DNA of 64,000 bases from Paracidovorax sp031843945. GTDB taxonomy: Bacteria > Pseudomonadota > Gammaproteobacteria > Burkholderiales > Burkholderiaceae_C. The notes below the pieces were generated by a model. It had not been told where the DNA came from. It was given only the letters and a program-made list of their open reading frames with translations, and did no database searches. The stretch is from positions 62,001 to 126,000 of the forward strand of contig NZ_JAVTJJ010000004.1 of the NCBI RefSeq assembly GCF_031843945.1, written 5' to 3'. How positions within the stretch are numbered: position 1 is the stretch's first letter; every line of letters starts with the position of its first letter. Below, piece by piece: positions 43,630 to 51,869 of this stretch. The position numbers were made by a program, and so were the translations under genes.

Positions 43630-46227
43630 ATGATCGCGCTGCTCCGCTCCTTTTCCTGGCAGGAACTGCGCCACCACCCGTGGCGCAGCGCCGCCGCCGT
43701 CGTTGCGGTGATGCTGGGCGTGGCGCTGGGCTTTGCGGTGCATGTGATCAATGCGTCGGCGCTGGACGAGTTCTCGCAGGCCGTGCGCTCCGTCAACGGC
43801 CAGCCCGACCTGGAACTGCGGCCTGCTCAAGGGACGCTGCCCGATGCCTTGTACGGCCAGGTCGCCGCACTGCCGCAGGTGGCGCTGGCCAGCCCGCTGC
43901 TGGAACTGACGGCGCAGGCGCGCGGCGCGGATGGCGTGGCACCGACCGCCCTCCGCATTATTGGCGTGGACGCGCTGGTGCTGCCCGCCATCGCCCCGGC
44001 CCTGATGCCGCTCGCCTTTGAAGGCAGCGAGCGGCTGGCCCTGTTCGCGCCTGCCACCGTGTTCCTGAACGCCGCCGCGCTCGAAGCGCTGCGCGTGCCG
44101 GCTGACCGCACGGCGCCGTCTTCGATCACGCTGCAGGCCGGGCTGCAGAGCCACACCGTGCGCATCTCCGGCACGGTGGCGGCGGGCGGTCCGCCGCTGG
44201 CGGTGATGGACATCGGCGCTGCGCAAGACCTGTTCGGCCGCGCCGGCCAGCTCAGCCGCATCGACCTGCAGTTGCGCCCCGGTGCCGATCGCGCCGCGCT
44301 GGAGCATGCACTGCAGGCCCTGCCCGGCGCATCGGCCGGCGTGCGCGTGGCCGAGCCGGGCGACGCCGCCCAGCGTGTCAGCAACCTCTCACGCGCCTAT
44401 CGCGTCAACCTGACCGTGCTGGCGCTGGTCGCCTTGTTCACCGGCGCGTTCCTCGTCTTCTCGGTGCTGGCACTCAGCGTGGCGCAGCGCGCGCCGCAGT
44501 TCGCGCTGCTGGCCGTGCTGGGCGCCACGCCGCGCCAGCGCCTGGCATTGGTGCTGATCGAATCGGCCGCCTTGGGCGTACTGGGCAGCGTGGCCGGCAT
44601 TGCGCTGGGCACGGCGCTGGCCACTCTGGCGCTGCGCGTGCTGGGCGGCGACCTGGGCGGCGGCTACTTTGCCGGCGTGCAGCCCGCGCTGCAATGGAGC
44701 GCCCCGGCCGCAGCCTTGTACGGCGCGCTGGGCGTGGCGGCCGCGCTGGCGGGCGGCTGGTGGCCGGCGCGTCAGGCCGAGCGGCTGCCGCCCGCGCAAA
44801 CCTTGAAAGGCCTGGGCGCCACGGGCGGCGCAGTGCGCGGCGGCGCTGTGGGCCTGGCGCTGATGGCAGCGGGCGGCGCGCTGGCGATGGCGCCGCCGGT
44901 GTTCGGCATTCCGCTGGCCGCCTATGTGGCGGTGGGCCTGCTGCTGGTCGGCGGCATCGCCCTGCTGCCGTGGGCCGTGCAATGGCTGCTGCGCTGGCTG
45001 CAACCACTGGCCGCGCAGCGCCTGCTGCCGCTGCTGGCGCTGGAGCGCGCGCGCCGCATGCGCGGCACCGCCGCCGTGGCGGTGGGCGGCGTGGTCGCAT
45101 CGCTGAGCCTGGCCGTGGCGCTGACGGTGATGGTGGCGAGCTTTCGCGGCTCGGTCATCCAGTGGCTGGATGCTGTGCTGCCCGCGCCGCTCTACGTGCG
45201 TGTGGCCGGCAGCGGCGCGGGCGACGAGGCGGCGGCATTCCCTGCCAGCCTGGTCGATGCAGTGGCGCGGCTGCCCGGTATCGACCGTGTGCAGACGTTG
45301 CGCACCAGCAGCCTGCTGCTGGATTCGGCCCGCCCTGCCCTGGCGCTGCTGGCCCGCCCGCTGGGGAAGGACGCCGCGCAGACGCTGCCCCTGGTCGGCC
45401 CCGCCGTGCCGGTACCCGCAGGCCGCGTGGGCGTGTATGTGAGCGAGGCGGTGGTGCAGCTCTATGGTGTGCGCGTGGGCGACGACTGGCCAGTACTTTC
45501 AGAGTCTTTTAGGCCTCTAGCGCTTGATGGACAAGCGCAATCAGCTACATTTTTCATAGCAGGCGTATGGCGCGACTATGTACGCCAGTTTGGTGCTGTC
45601 ACCATGGACAGCGCCGACTTCGTGCGCCTGACTGGCGACACGCGCGTGAGCGACCTGGCGCTGTGGCCCCGCGAAGGCGCCGACGAAAACGACCTGCGGC
45701 AACGCATCACCGCTCTGGCCTCCGCTGCCGCAGGTGGCGCCGGCAGCAGAGCCGCCGACACCCTGGAATTCAGCGCCTCCGCCGCCATCCGCGAACGTTC
45801 CCTGGGCATCTTCGACCGCAGCTTCGCCGTCACCTACTGGCTGCAGGCCGTCGCCATCGGCATCGGCCTGTTCGGCGTGGCGGCGAGCTTCAGCGCGCAG
45901 GTGCTGGCGCGGCGCAAGGAGTTCGGGCTGCTGGCCCACCTGGGCCTCACGCGCCGGCAGGTGCTGGCTGTGGTGGCGGGCGAAGGCGCGGCGTGGACTG
46001 CGATTGGCGCGGTGGCGGGCACGCTGCTGGGGCTGGCGGTGTCAGCCGTGCTGGTACATGTGGTGAATCCGCAGAGCTTTCATTGGACGATGGAGTTGCG
46101 GGTGCCAGTGGGGCGGTTGGTGGCGCTGGGAGCGGCTGTGGTGGTTGCGGGGACGGTGACAGCGTGGCTGGCTGGGCGGGCTGCGGCGGGGAGGGATGCG
46201 GTGATGGCGGTAAAGGAGGATTGGTAG
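43630..46227 (+). CDS. FtsX-family ABC transporter permease (YbbP-like, AttF/G type)
   Basis: 865 residues from ATG at 43630 (frame opens at 43564, but only here does MIALLRSFSWQELRHHPWRS fit the family). The N-terminal helix is followed by a ~230-residue periplasmic domain, then FtsX module 1 (RVNLTVLALVALFTGAFLVFSVLALSVAQR), four more helices, a second periplasmic domain and FtsX module 2 near the C-terminus (FSAQVLARRKEFGLLAHLGLTRRQVLAVVAGEGAAWT). It is the membrane partner of a LolD-like ATPase (41768). A repeat copy is in frame at residues 624-646. The substrate is not known. Confidence 0.88.
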   Translation: MIALLRSFSWQELRHHPWRSAAAVVAVMLGVALGFAVHVINASALDEFSQAVRSVNGQPDLELRPAQGTLPDALYGQVAALPQVALASPLLELTAQARGADGVAPTALRIIGVDALVLPAIAPALMPLAFEGSERLALFAPATVFLNAAALEALRVPADRTAPSSITLQAGLQSHTVRISGTVAAGGPPLAVMDIGAAQDLFGRAGQLSRIDLQLRPGADRAALEHALQALPGASAGVRVAEPGDAAQRVSNLSRAYRVNLTVLALVALFTGAFLVFSVLALSVAQRAPQFALLAVLGATPRQRLALVLIESAALGVLGSVAGIALGTALATLALRVLGGDLGGGYFAGVQPALQWSAPAAALYGALGVAAALAGGWWPARQAERLPPAQTLKGLGATGGAVRGGAVGLALMAAGGALAMAPPVFGIPLAAYVAVGLLLVGGIALLPWAVQWLLRWLQPLAAQRLLPLLALERARRMRGTAAVAVGGVVASLSLAVALTVMVASFRGSVIQWLDAVLPAPLYVRVAGSGAGDEAAAFPASLVDAVARLPGIDRVQTLRTSSLLLDSARPALALLARPLGKDAAQTLPLVGPAVPVPAGRVGVYVSEAVVQLYGVRVGDDWPVLSESFRPLALDGQAQSATFFIAGVWRDYVRQFGAVTMDSADFVRLTGDTRVSDLALWPREGADENDLRQRITALASAAAGGAGSRAADTLEFSASAAIRERSLGIFDRSFAVTYWLQAVAIGIGLFGVAASFSAQVLARRKEFGLLAHLGLTRRQVLAVVAGEGAAWTAIGAVAGTLLGLAVSAVLVHVVNPQSFHWTMELRVPVGRLVALGAAVVVAGTVTAWLAGRAAAGRDAVMAVKEDW
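45501..45560 (+). repeat. Dispersed palindromic repeat, copy 9, inside the permease gene
   Basis: AGGCCTCTAGCGCTTGATGG, then ACAAGCGCAATCAGCTACAT. Translated as FRPLALDGQAQSATFFIAG in the second periplasmic domain. Confidence 0.85.
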
Positions 46228-46546
46228 GCATTGCGCAAAAGAGTGGCGCAATCGAGTATTGGCTAATACAAAATCTAAAATTCCTCCCTTTTCAACAATC
46301 GACAACAATGCAAATACGCCCACGGATTTTACAAAAAAGAAAAATACCCAGAAAATCAAAACCTCATTAGAGTCACCACTCATTTATAGATTCACGTATA
46401 TGTCGTAAATTATCCCACCCAACAAATCCCTAAAATGCAGAATTATATCCCACCTCAATTTTCCAAAATAATTCATCATCAGAACAAAAATTCCATTTCA
46501 CCAATCACCCTAAAAACCCAAGAATAGACATCCAATCAAATTCAAA
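46228..46546 (+). other. A/C-rich, G-poor leader of the AT-rich island
   Basis: A 319-bp gap after the permease gene with no convincing ORF. From about 46250 the composition changes sharply to AT-rich with strong strand asymmetry: 46441-46500 has about 15 C but one G. It leads to the foreign-looking gene at 46547. Such a G-poor RNA would be little structured. Confidence 0.55.
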
Positions 46547-47512
46547 ATGAACATGTCATTTAATCCAATTACACTAGTCGCAACGCTCATAGGCGGACTA
46601 ATACTAGCAGGGTTACTAGGCTGGATTCGACGCCCTAGACTTATCGTTTTAGTATCCAAGCAGTTTTCATACTCACAGATTTCCGACCGCGGTCATCTGC
46701 TTGAGCTATCCTTTTTAAACAGAGGATTCAAAACCGAAGAAAATGTCGAGGCAACTCTAAATCACGCACTTCGGTATGAGCTACTAGGCGCCAACAGTCA
46801 AGACGTAGCCGTAAAAAATAACAAAATCGCAATACCCCGCATTGGATCATCGGATGAAATTACCGTATTAATCCTTGTTGAAGGAGGCTCCTTCAACAAG
46901 GATGATATTGTTCAATGCTTATCCAAAGAAAGTAAAGGCCAAATAATTACCAAGCTTGAAGAGGTGCCAGCAACAGGCCCTCAGAGGGTAGCCCTTGTAG
47001 GCTTAGCGGTATTGATACCCGCCATTTTATACAGCATTACGATCGGCATTGACTATTTCTTCAAGGCCTTAAATTCGACGCCTGCAGCGGAGAAGATTGC
47101 GGAAGACAGTGACTCTATTAAGGTTCGTGAATGGGTAGTTCCCAGTTATTACAGGACAACCAACCCGAAAATGTTGGACTCCTTCTCTTCCGGCAAGCTA
47201 TTGGCGACAGTAGGAAAGTCGACCCGCAAGGGTGATTTCGTCAGCATTCCGGTAGTTCTAACAAACAACACAGATCAAGTCTTGGAGGTCAACATAAGTA
47301 TGAACAGCGCATATTCAAAGCAAAAATTAAAGTCCTACGATTTAGTGGCTAATGGAATAATAGTTACACCGGGAAAAACATCTGAAAATAGTGTTCGACT
47401 TATTATTCCAGAAAATGGAACAGCTGCCGAACGCACGGCCTACATAAATATCAGAGTAGAATCAATGACAGGAGGTAGTCTAAGCTTCAAAACACAAAGC
47501 GAAATACAATAA
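46547..47512 (+). CDS. AT-rich hypothetical membrane protein, probably acquired
   Basis: 321 residues, with base use unlike all neighbours (AT-rich codons such as AAA, ATA, AAT). TM1 is residues about 8-27 (ITLVATLIGGLILAGLLGW), followed by RRPRLIV and a ~120-residue soluble part. TM2 is about 148-171 (VALVGLAVLIPAILYSITIG), and a second soluble part contains beta-rich VVLTNNTDQVLEVNISMNSAYS, like an Ig/DUF11-type domain. No ribosome site is evident before the start. No family recognised. A perfect 15-bp inverted repeat lies inside the gene (46871-46903). Confidence 0.7.
   Translation: MNMSFNPITLVATLIGGLILAGLLGWIRRPRLIVLVSKQFSYSQISDRGHLLELSFLNRGFKTEENVEATLNHALRYELLGANSQDVAVKNNKIAIPRIGSSDEITVLILVEGGSFNKDDIVQCLSKESKGQIITKLEEVPATGPQRVALVGLAVLIPAILYSITIGIDYFFKALNSTPAAEKIAEDSDSIKVREWVVPSYYRTTNPKMLDSFSSGKLLATVGKSTRKGDFVSIPVVLTNNTDQVLEVNISMNSAYSKQKLKSYDLVANGIIVTPGKTSENSVRLIIPENGTAAERTAYINIRVESMTGGSLSFKTQSEIQ
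46871..46903. repeat. Perfect 15-bp inverted repeat with 3-nt loop inside the hypothetical gene
   Basis: Arm 1 is ATCCTTGTTGAAGGA (46871-46885), the loop GGC, and arm 2 TCCTTCAACAAGGAT (46889-46903). The arms match exactly. No T-tract follows, so it is not a typical terminator. Confidence 0.9.
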
Positions 47513-47600
47513 TTCTCAATTAATCTAGTCACACTAATACTCCTGCTTAATAGCAGAAAATGGTGGAATAAACGAATCTACACCGCAAAGCATTGCCCAC

Positions 47601-48659
47601 ATGACGCCGCCCATCCCTTGGCTCCACGAAGCCATCGCCCGCATCGAAGCCGACTACCACCGCAGCGCCGACACCCACCTGATCTCGCTGCCCCTACCCG
47701 CCTTCGCCGCCCAAGGCATCGACCTGTACCTCAAGGACGAATCGACTCATCCCACAGGCAGCCTCAAGCACCGGCTGGCGCGGTCGCTGTTTCTCTATGC
47801 GCTGTGCAATGGCTGGGTCAAAGAGGGCTCCACCATCGTGGAAGCCTCCAGCGGTTCCACGGCGGTGAGCGAGGCCTACTTCGCGCGACTGCTGGGCCTG
47901 CCGTTCGTGGCGGTGATGCCGCGCAGCACTTCGGCCGAGAAAGTCGCGCTGATCGAATTCCAGGGCGGGCGTTGCCATTTCGTCGAGAGCGCGGGCGAGG
48001 TGTACGAGGCCGCGCGCACGGTGGCGGCCGAAACGGGCGGGCATTACATGGACCAGTTCACGTATGCCGAGCGCGCCACCGACTGGCGGGGCAACAACAA
48101 CATTGCCGAGAGCATGTTCACGCAGATGGCGCGAGAGCGTCACCCTGTCCCGCGCTGGATCGTGGTGGGCGCGGGCACGGGCGGCACCAGCGCGACCATC
48201 GGGCGCTACGTGCGGTACCAGCGGTACGCAACGCAGCTGTGCGTGGCCGACCCGGCGGGCTCGGTGTTCAGCGCCTATCACCGCACCGGCGTGGCGACGC
48301 TGACCGCACCCGGTTCGCGCATCGAGGGCATCGGCCGCCCGCGCGTGGAGCCCAGCTTCGTGCGCACGCTGGTCGACCGCATGGAGGAAGTTGCCGACGC
48401 CGAGTCCATCGCGGCCATGCAGGCGCTGTCGCAGTTGCTGGGGCGGCGTGTGGGGCCGTCGACGGGCACCAACTTCGTGGCGATGCTGCGGCTGGCCAGC
48501 CAGATGCGCGCGGCGGGCGAGCATGGCGCCATCCTGTCGCTGCTGTGCGATGCGGGCGAGCGCTACCTGCCCACCTATTACAACGACGAATGGGTGCAGG
48601 GTTGTGTGGGCGATTGCAGCGCGCAACGCGCGCACATCGACGCATTGCTGCAGGCGTAA
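47601..48659 (+). CDS. PLP-dependent cysteine synthase-family enzyme (Cds1-like)
   Basis: 352 residues. Fold-type II PLP enzyme: LKDESTHPTGSLKHRLAR with the Schiff-base Lys (about residue 54), EASSGSTAVSEAYFARLLGLP for the substrate loop, and VGAGTGGTSATIGRYVRY for the PLP phosphate. It resembles the Cds1/L-cysteine desulfhydrase-like branch rather than CysK or CysM, with a ~40-residue C-terminal extension (DAGERYLPTYYNDEWVQGCVGDCS). It would make or break cysteine; the direction is not decidable from sequence. GC content returns to normal from this gene onward. Confidence 0.85.
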   Translation: MTPPIPWLHEAIARIEADYHRSADTHLISLPLPAFAAQGIDLYLKDESTHPTGSLKHRLARSLFLYALCNGWVKEGSTIVEASSGSTAVSEAYFARLLGLPFVAVMPRSTSAEKVALIEFQGGRCHFVESAGEVYEAARTVAAETGGHYMDQFTYAERATDWRGNNNIAESMFTQMARERHPVPRWIVVGAGTGGTSATIGRYVRYQRYATQLCVADPAGSVFSAYHRTGVATLTAPGSRIEGIGRPRVEPSFVRTLVDRMEEVADAESIAAMQALSQLLGRRVGPSTGTNFVAMLRLASQMRAAGEHGAILSLLCDAGERYLPTYYNDEWVQGCVGDCSAQRAHIDALLQA

Positions 48660-48680
48660 ACACCGCCCCGATCCAACGCA

Positions 48681-49793
48681 ATGCATCTCCCCAACCGCCG
48701 CCACCTGCTGTGGGCGCTGGGCGCACTGGCGCTGCCGCCCGGCGTGCGCGCACAGGCGCCGCCCACGCCGCGCGCACTGCAGTTTCCGCAGGACCACGGC
48801 AGCCATCCGGACTTGCGCACGGAGTGGTGGTACATCACCGGCCATGCTCTGGCGGCCGGGCGGCGCTGGGGTTTTCAGGTCACGTTTTTCCGGTCGCGGG
48901 TGGATGCCACGCAGCAGATGCAGTCGGCTTTTGCCGCGCGGCAGCTGGTGTTTGCCCATGCCGCGCTGACCGACGTGGCGGGCCGCAAGCTGCACCACGA
49001 CCAGCGCATCGCGCGGGCCGGCTTCGGCATTGCCGAGGCGGCCGAGGGCGACACCGATGTGCGGCTGCGCGACTGGTCGCTGGTGCGCGCTGGCGGTGCG
49101 GCACCGGGCAGCAGCCGGTACACGGCGCGCGTGCAGGGCGCACGATTTGCGCTGGAACTGCGCTTCGACACAACGCAGCCCCTGCTGTTGCAAGGCGATG
49201 CGGGGCTCTCACGCAAGGGGCCCGACCCATCGCAGGCCAGCCATTACTACAGCCAGCCGCAGCTGGCTGTGTCTGGCCACATCACGCTGGACGGCCAGCG
49301 CATGGCGGTGGATGAAGGCAGCGCGCCGCAAGACCGCCGCGCCTGGCTGGACCACGAATGGAGCGAAGCGCTGATGCACCCCGACGCGGTGGGCTGGGAC
49401 TGGGTCGGCATGAACCTGGCGGACGGCTCCGCACTCACCGCCTTCCGGCTGCGGCGAGCCGACGGCAGCGCGCTGTGGGCCGGGGGATCCTGGCGCGCGG
49501 CGGGTGCCGATGCAGCGCGGGTGTTCGACGCCAACGAGGTCACGTTCACGCCGCTGCGGCAGTGGCAAAGCGGCGCGACCGCTGCGCGCTACCCGGTCGA
49601 ATGGCGGGTGGCCACGCCACAGGGCAGCTTTATCGTGCAGGCACTGCTGGACGACCAGGAACTGGACAGCCGGGGCTCGACCGGCGCTGTCTATTGGGAG
49701 GGCCTGAGCGTGCTGCGCGACGCAGCTGGCAATGCGGTGGGCCAGGGGTATCTGGAGATGACGGGGTATGCGCAGCGGCTGCGGCTGGGCTGA
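48681..49793 (+). CDS. AttH/CrtC-like lipocalin-family protein
   Basis: 370 residues, exported: the N-terminus MHLPNRRHLLWALGALALPP has a twin-arginine-like NRRHLL, then GVRAQA as the cut site. The body matches the AttH/hydroxyneurosporene synthase-like family: FPQDHGSHPDLRTEWWYITGH, HHDQRIARAGFG, HYYSQPQLAVSGHI, and WLDHEWSEALMHPDAVGWDWVGMNLADGSALTAFRLR. AttH-type genes commonly follow a LolD-like ATPase and an FtsX permease, here at 41768 and 43630. Proposed role: periplasmic partner of that transporter. It starts 21 bp after the cysteine-synthase-like gene. Confidence 0.85.
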   Translation: MHLPNRRHLLWALGALALPPGVRAQAPPTPRALQFPQDHGSHPDLRTEWWYITGHALAAGRRWGFQVTFFRSRVDATQQMQSAFAARQLVFAHAALTDVAGRKLHHDQRIARAGFGIAEAAEGDTDVRLRDWSLVRAGGAAPGSSRYTARVQGARFALELRFDTTQPLLLQGDAGLSRKGPDPSQASHYYSQPQLAVSGHITLDGQRMAVDEGSAPQDRRAWLDHEWSEALMHPDAVGWDWVGMNLADGSALTAFRLRRADGSALWAGGSWRAAGADAARVFDANEVTFTPLRQWQSGATAARYPVEWRVATPQGSFIVQALLDDQELDSRGSTGAVYWEGLSVLRDAAGNAVGQGYLEMTGYAQRLRLG

Positions 49794-50202
49794 GGCAGTT
49801 GGCGGGGCGACCAAGCCAGTCGGGGCGAACCCCATGGGATTGCTATATTTATTATAGCTGCTTGCGCTTATTGCATAAGCGCTAGAGGCCTATTCCTCCT
49901 CAAAATTCACTCATACTGATCAGATCCATGCGTGCCAGGTCCCAGGCCGCAGCAGGCGCTGAGATGGGCAAGTGCGCGCGCCACCAGGCAGAAAGTTGGA
50001 AATCTAACTCTCGGGCCCTGCTGCATTTGATAACAATTGGTAAGCAAGCAGTGTGCGAACGCGCAGCCCGATGGGCAGGCATGAAGCACGTGACTCGCGC
50101 GAATCGCAACTCATCCGGCGCCCAGCTGATCAGCATGGCGTTTAGGCACCCGAAACCACCATGCGTCGTGAAAACACGCATCACCCACCCCAGGGTTCCG
50201 CC
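49794..50202. other. 409-bp intergenic region with repeat copy 10
   Basis: No gene is seen here. It holds repeat copy 10 (49841-49905) and then a GC-rich stretch up to the IPTL-CTERM gene, with a weak TTTGATAACAATTGGTAAGC region near 50025-50044 that could contain a promoter. Confidence 0.5.
49841..49905 (-). repeat. Dispersed palindromic repeat, copy 10
   Basis: TTATAGCTGCTTGCGCTTAT, then TGCATAAGCGCTAGAGGCCT. The opposite orientation to copies 1-3. Stem GCGCTTAT/ATAAGCGC. Confidence 0.85.
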
Positions 50203-50928
50203 ATGAAATCCATCGGCAAACATTTGCTCGCGGCCTGCGCGTGCGCTTTCTTGCTTTGCGAGCCAGCCGTCGCGCAGTGGGTCTTTCCGCCGGGCTCGTC
50301 GCTTGATGTTCCCGCAGGAGGCCAGACGGATCTGGGTTGCTCCGCGCTGGACATGCAAGGCACCCTGAACCTCAACGGCGGCACGGTGAATGTGGACACC
50401 GACGCCACCTTCGGGTCGGGCTCCAACGTCACTGGCAGCAATGGCGTCATCTCGGTGGGCGGCAACCTCATCTCCGGCGGCAGCATCAATACCGGCGGCA
50501 GCATCAATACCGGCGGCAACACCGTGGTGCTGCGCGATGGCTGCGACCCTGGCAACACCAGTCAGATCAGCGGCAACTTCGTGTTCCAGAACCTGACGCT
50601 TTCCAGCACCACCGGCCGCACCTTCGTGCTGCCCGCTGGCACCAACATCACCGTGCTGGGCACGCTCACCCTGCAGGGCGCGCCAGGGCAGAACGTGCGG
50701 CTCGTGTCGTCCGGCGGCACGACCGCCGTGGTCAACCTGGGGCCCAACGCCACCGTGGTGCGCAACTTCGCCACCGTGACGGGCACCGTCCAGATCGGCG
50801 GCGCGACGGCTGTGGCCGCCATTCCCACGCTGAGCGAGTACGGCCTGATGCTGCTGTCGCTGCTGATCGGCACAGCCATGTACTGGAAGCGCCGCGAATT
50901 CGCGGCGCATTCCCGCCAGGTGGGCTGA
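50203..50928 (+). CDS. Secreted IPTL-CTERM sorting-domain protein
   Basis: 241 residues from ATG at 50203 (frame continues to 50161). A signal peptide ends AVAQ (about residue 26), and a beta-rich, Gly/Thr/Asn-rich body follows, with NGGTVNVDTDATFGSGSNVT and a duplicated GGSINT unit (18-bp DNA repeat). The C-terminus is the IPTL-CTERM tripartite signal: IPTLSEYGLMLLSLLIGTAMYWKRRE (short motif, hydrophobic helix, Arg/Lys cluster). This signal is thought to be recognised by a processing enzyme during export in Burkholderiales. It heads a cluster with a collagen-like protein and a glycosyltransferase. Confidence 0.8.
   Translation: MKSIGKHLLAACACAFLLCEPAVAQWVFPPGSSLDVPAGGQTDLGCSALDMQGTLNLNGGTVNVDTDATFGSGSNVTGSNGVISVGGNLISGGSINTGGSINTGGNTVVLRDGCDPGNTSQISGNFVFQNLTLSSTTGRTFVLPAGTNITVLGTLTLQGAPGQNVRLVSSGGTTAVVNLGPNATVVRNFATVTGTVQIGGATAVAAIPTLSEYGLMLLSLLIGTAMYWKRREFAAHSRQVG
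50476..50520 (+). repeat. 18-bp tandem repeat in the IPTL-CTERM gene
   Basis: Two exact copies of GGCGGCAGCATCAATACC and a partial third (GGCGGCAAC) encode GGSINTGGSINTGGN. Confidence 0.9.
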
Positions 50929-50999
50929 CCGTCGCTGACGGCCCCTCCGACCACTGGAAAAGACATTCAACACACTGCTAGACAAGAGAAGGTTTTCCC

Positions 51000-51869
51000 A
51001 TGTCCAAGAATCGCCTGAATCGCTACTGGGTCGTTCCCGCACTGAGCTCCGTACTGGCTCTGCACGCCGCCGGAGTGATGGCTGCCGATATCACCGTGAC
51101 GCCGCCCGCAGGCGGTGGCTTCGTAGTCAAAGGCCAGGGCGGCCAGGAGCGCCTGCGCGTGCAAGGCGCGGGCGAGGTTTATGTGCCCGGCCTGCCCACC
51201 TCGCCTACCAACAGCAATCTGACTTGCTATGACGCCGGTACGGGCCAGTTGACGCAGTGCGCTGCGGGCGTGGGGAATGGTGCGACGGGAGCCACGGGAG
51301 TCACCGGTGCCGCAGGCCCCACTGGCGCAACGGGCCCGACCGGAGTTACAGGAGCCACGGGAGCCACTGGGGCGGGTGCGACAGGCGCCACGGGCACAAC
51401 GGGGGTGACTGGGGCCACGGGTGCCACCGGGGTGACCGGCGTGACGGGCGCAACCGGAGTTACCGGGGCGACGGGCGTAACCGGCGCCACGGGCATGACC
51501 GGAGGCACGGGCCCCCAAGGTATCCAGGGGATTCAGGGCGTGACGGGCAACACCGGCGTCACTGGCGCCACGGGGACCACTGGCGCCACGGGTCCAACCG
51601 GCGCGACGGGGGCCACCGGTGCAACAGGGGCAACGGGTAGCGTGGGGACGCTGACACTCACTTCCAATACGGCAATGTGTGGGGTCAACAGCCTCGGCAC
51701 CGTCACTGCAACCTGCAGTGCCGGCAACGTCGTTTCAGGCGGCTGTGCGACAGATACCCCACTGACTAATTTCCTGGCCGGCACTCGACGCTCCGCCACC
51801 AACGCCTGGACGTGCACTTACTCTTGCGCCGACTCAAATCAGATGACGGCGGAAGCCTACTGCCAGTGA
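51000..51869 (+). CDS. Collagen-like Gly-X-Thr repeat surface protein
   Basis: 289 residues from ATG after AGAGAAGG. A signal peptide (cut after about AAGVMA, residue 28) leads to a short domain with a GQGGQERLRVQGAGEVYV motif. Residues about 94-213 are collagen-like triplets, some 40 in total and mostly GAT or GVT, with one Gly-X interruption (GAGAT) and a GPQGIQGIQG core. The C-terminal 73 residues are Cys-rich (six Cys) and may form a trimer head or disulfide-bonded anchor. Thr in the X/Y position recalls BclA of Bacillus, where it is O-glycosylated. It overlaps the next gene by a GTGA. Confidence 0.85.
   Translation: MSKNRLNRYWVVPALSSVLALHAAGVMAADITVTPPAGGGFVVKGQGGQERLRVQGAGEVYVPGLPTSPTNSNLTCYDAGTGQLTQCAAGVGNGATGATGVTGAAGPTGATGPTGVTGATGATGAGATGATGTTGVTGATGATGVTGVTGATGVTGATGVTGATGMTGGTGPQGIQGIQGVTGNTGVTGATGTTGATGPTGATGATGATGATGSVGTLTLTSNTAMCGVNSLGTVTATCSAGNVVSGGCATDTPLTNFLAGTRRSATNAWTCTYSCADSNQMTAEAYCQ

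Noticed and set aside
46042..46383. Minus-strand hydrophobic open frame at the end of the permease gene
   Set aside because: Half is the shadow of the permease and the start lacks a ribosome site.
51227..51508. Minus-strand Pro-Val-Ala repeat protein opposite the collagen-like gene
   Set aside because: Direct reverse reading of the Gly-X-Thr repeats; no start signals.
51266..51640. CRISPR-like or tandem repeat array in the collagen-like gene
   Set aside because: Repeats are 9-bp codon triplets without uniform spacers; they encode Gly-X-Thr.
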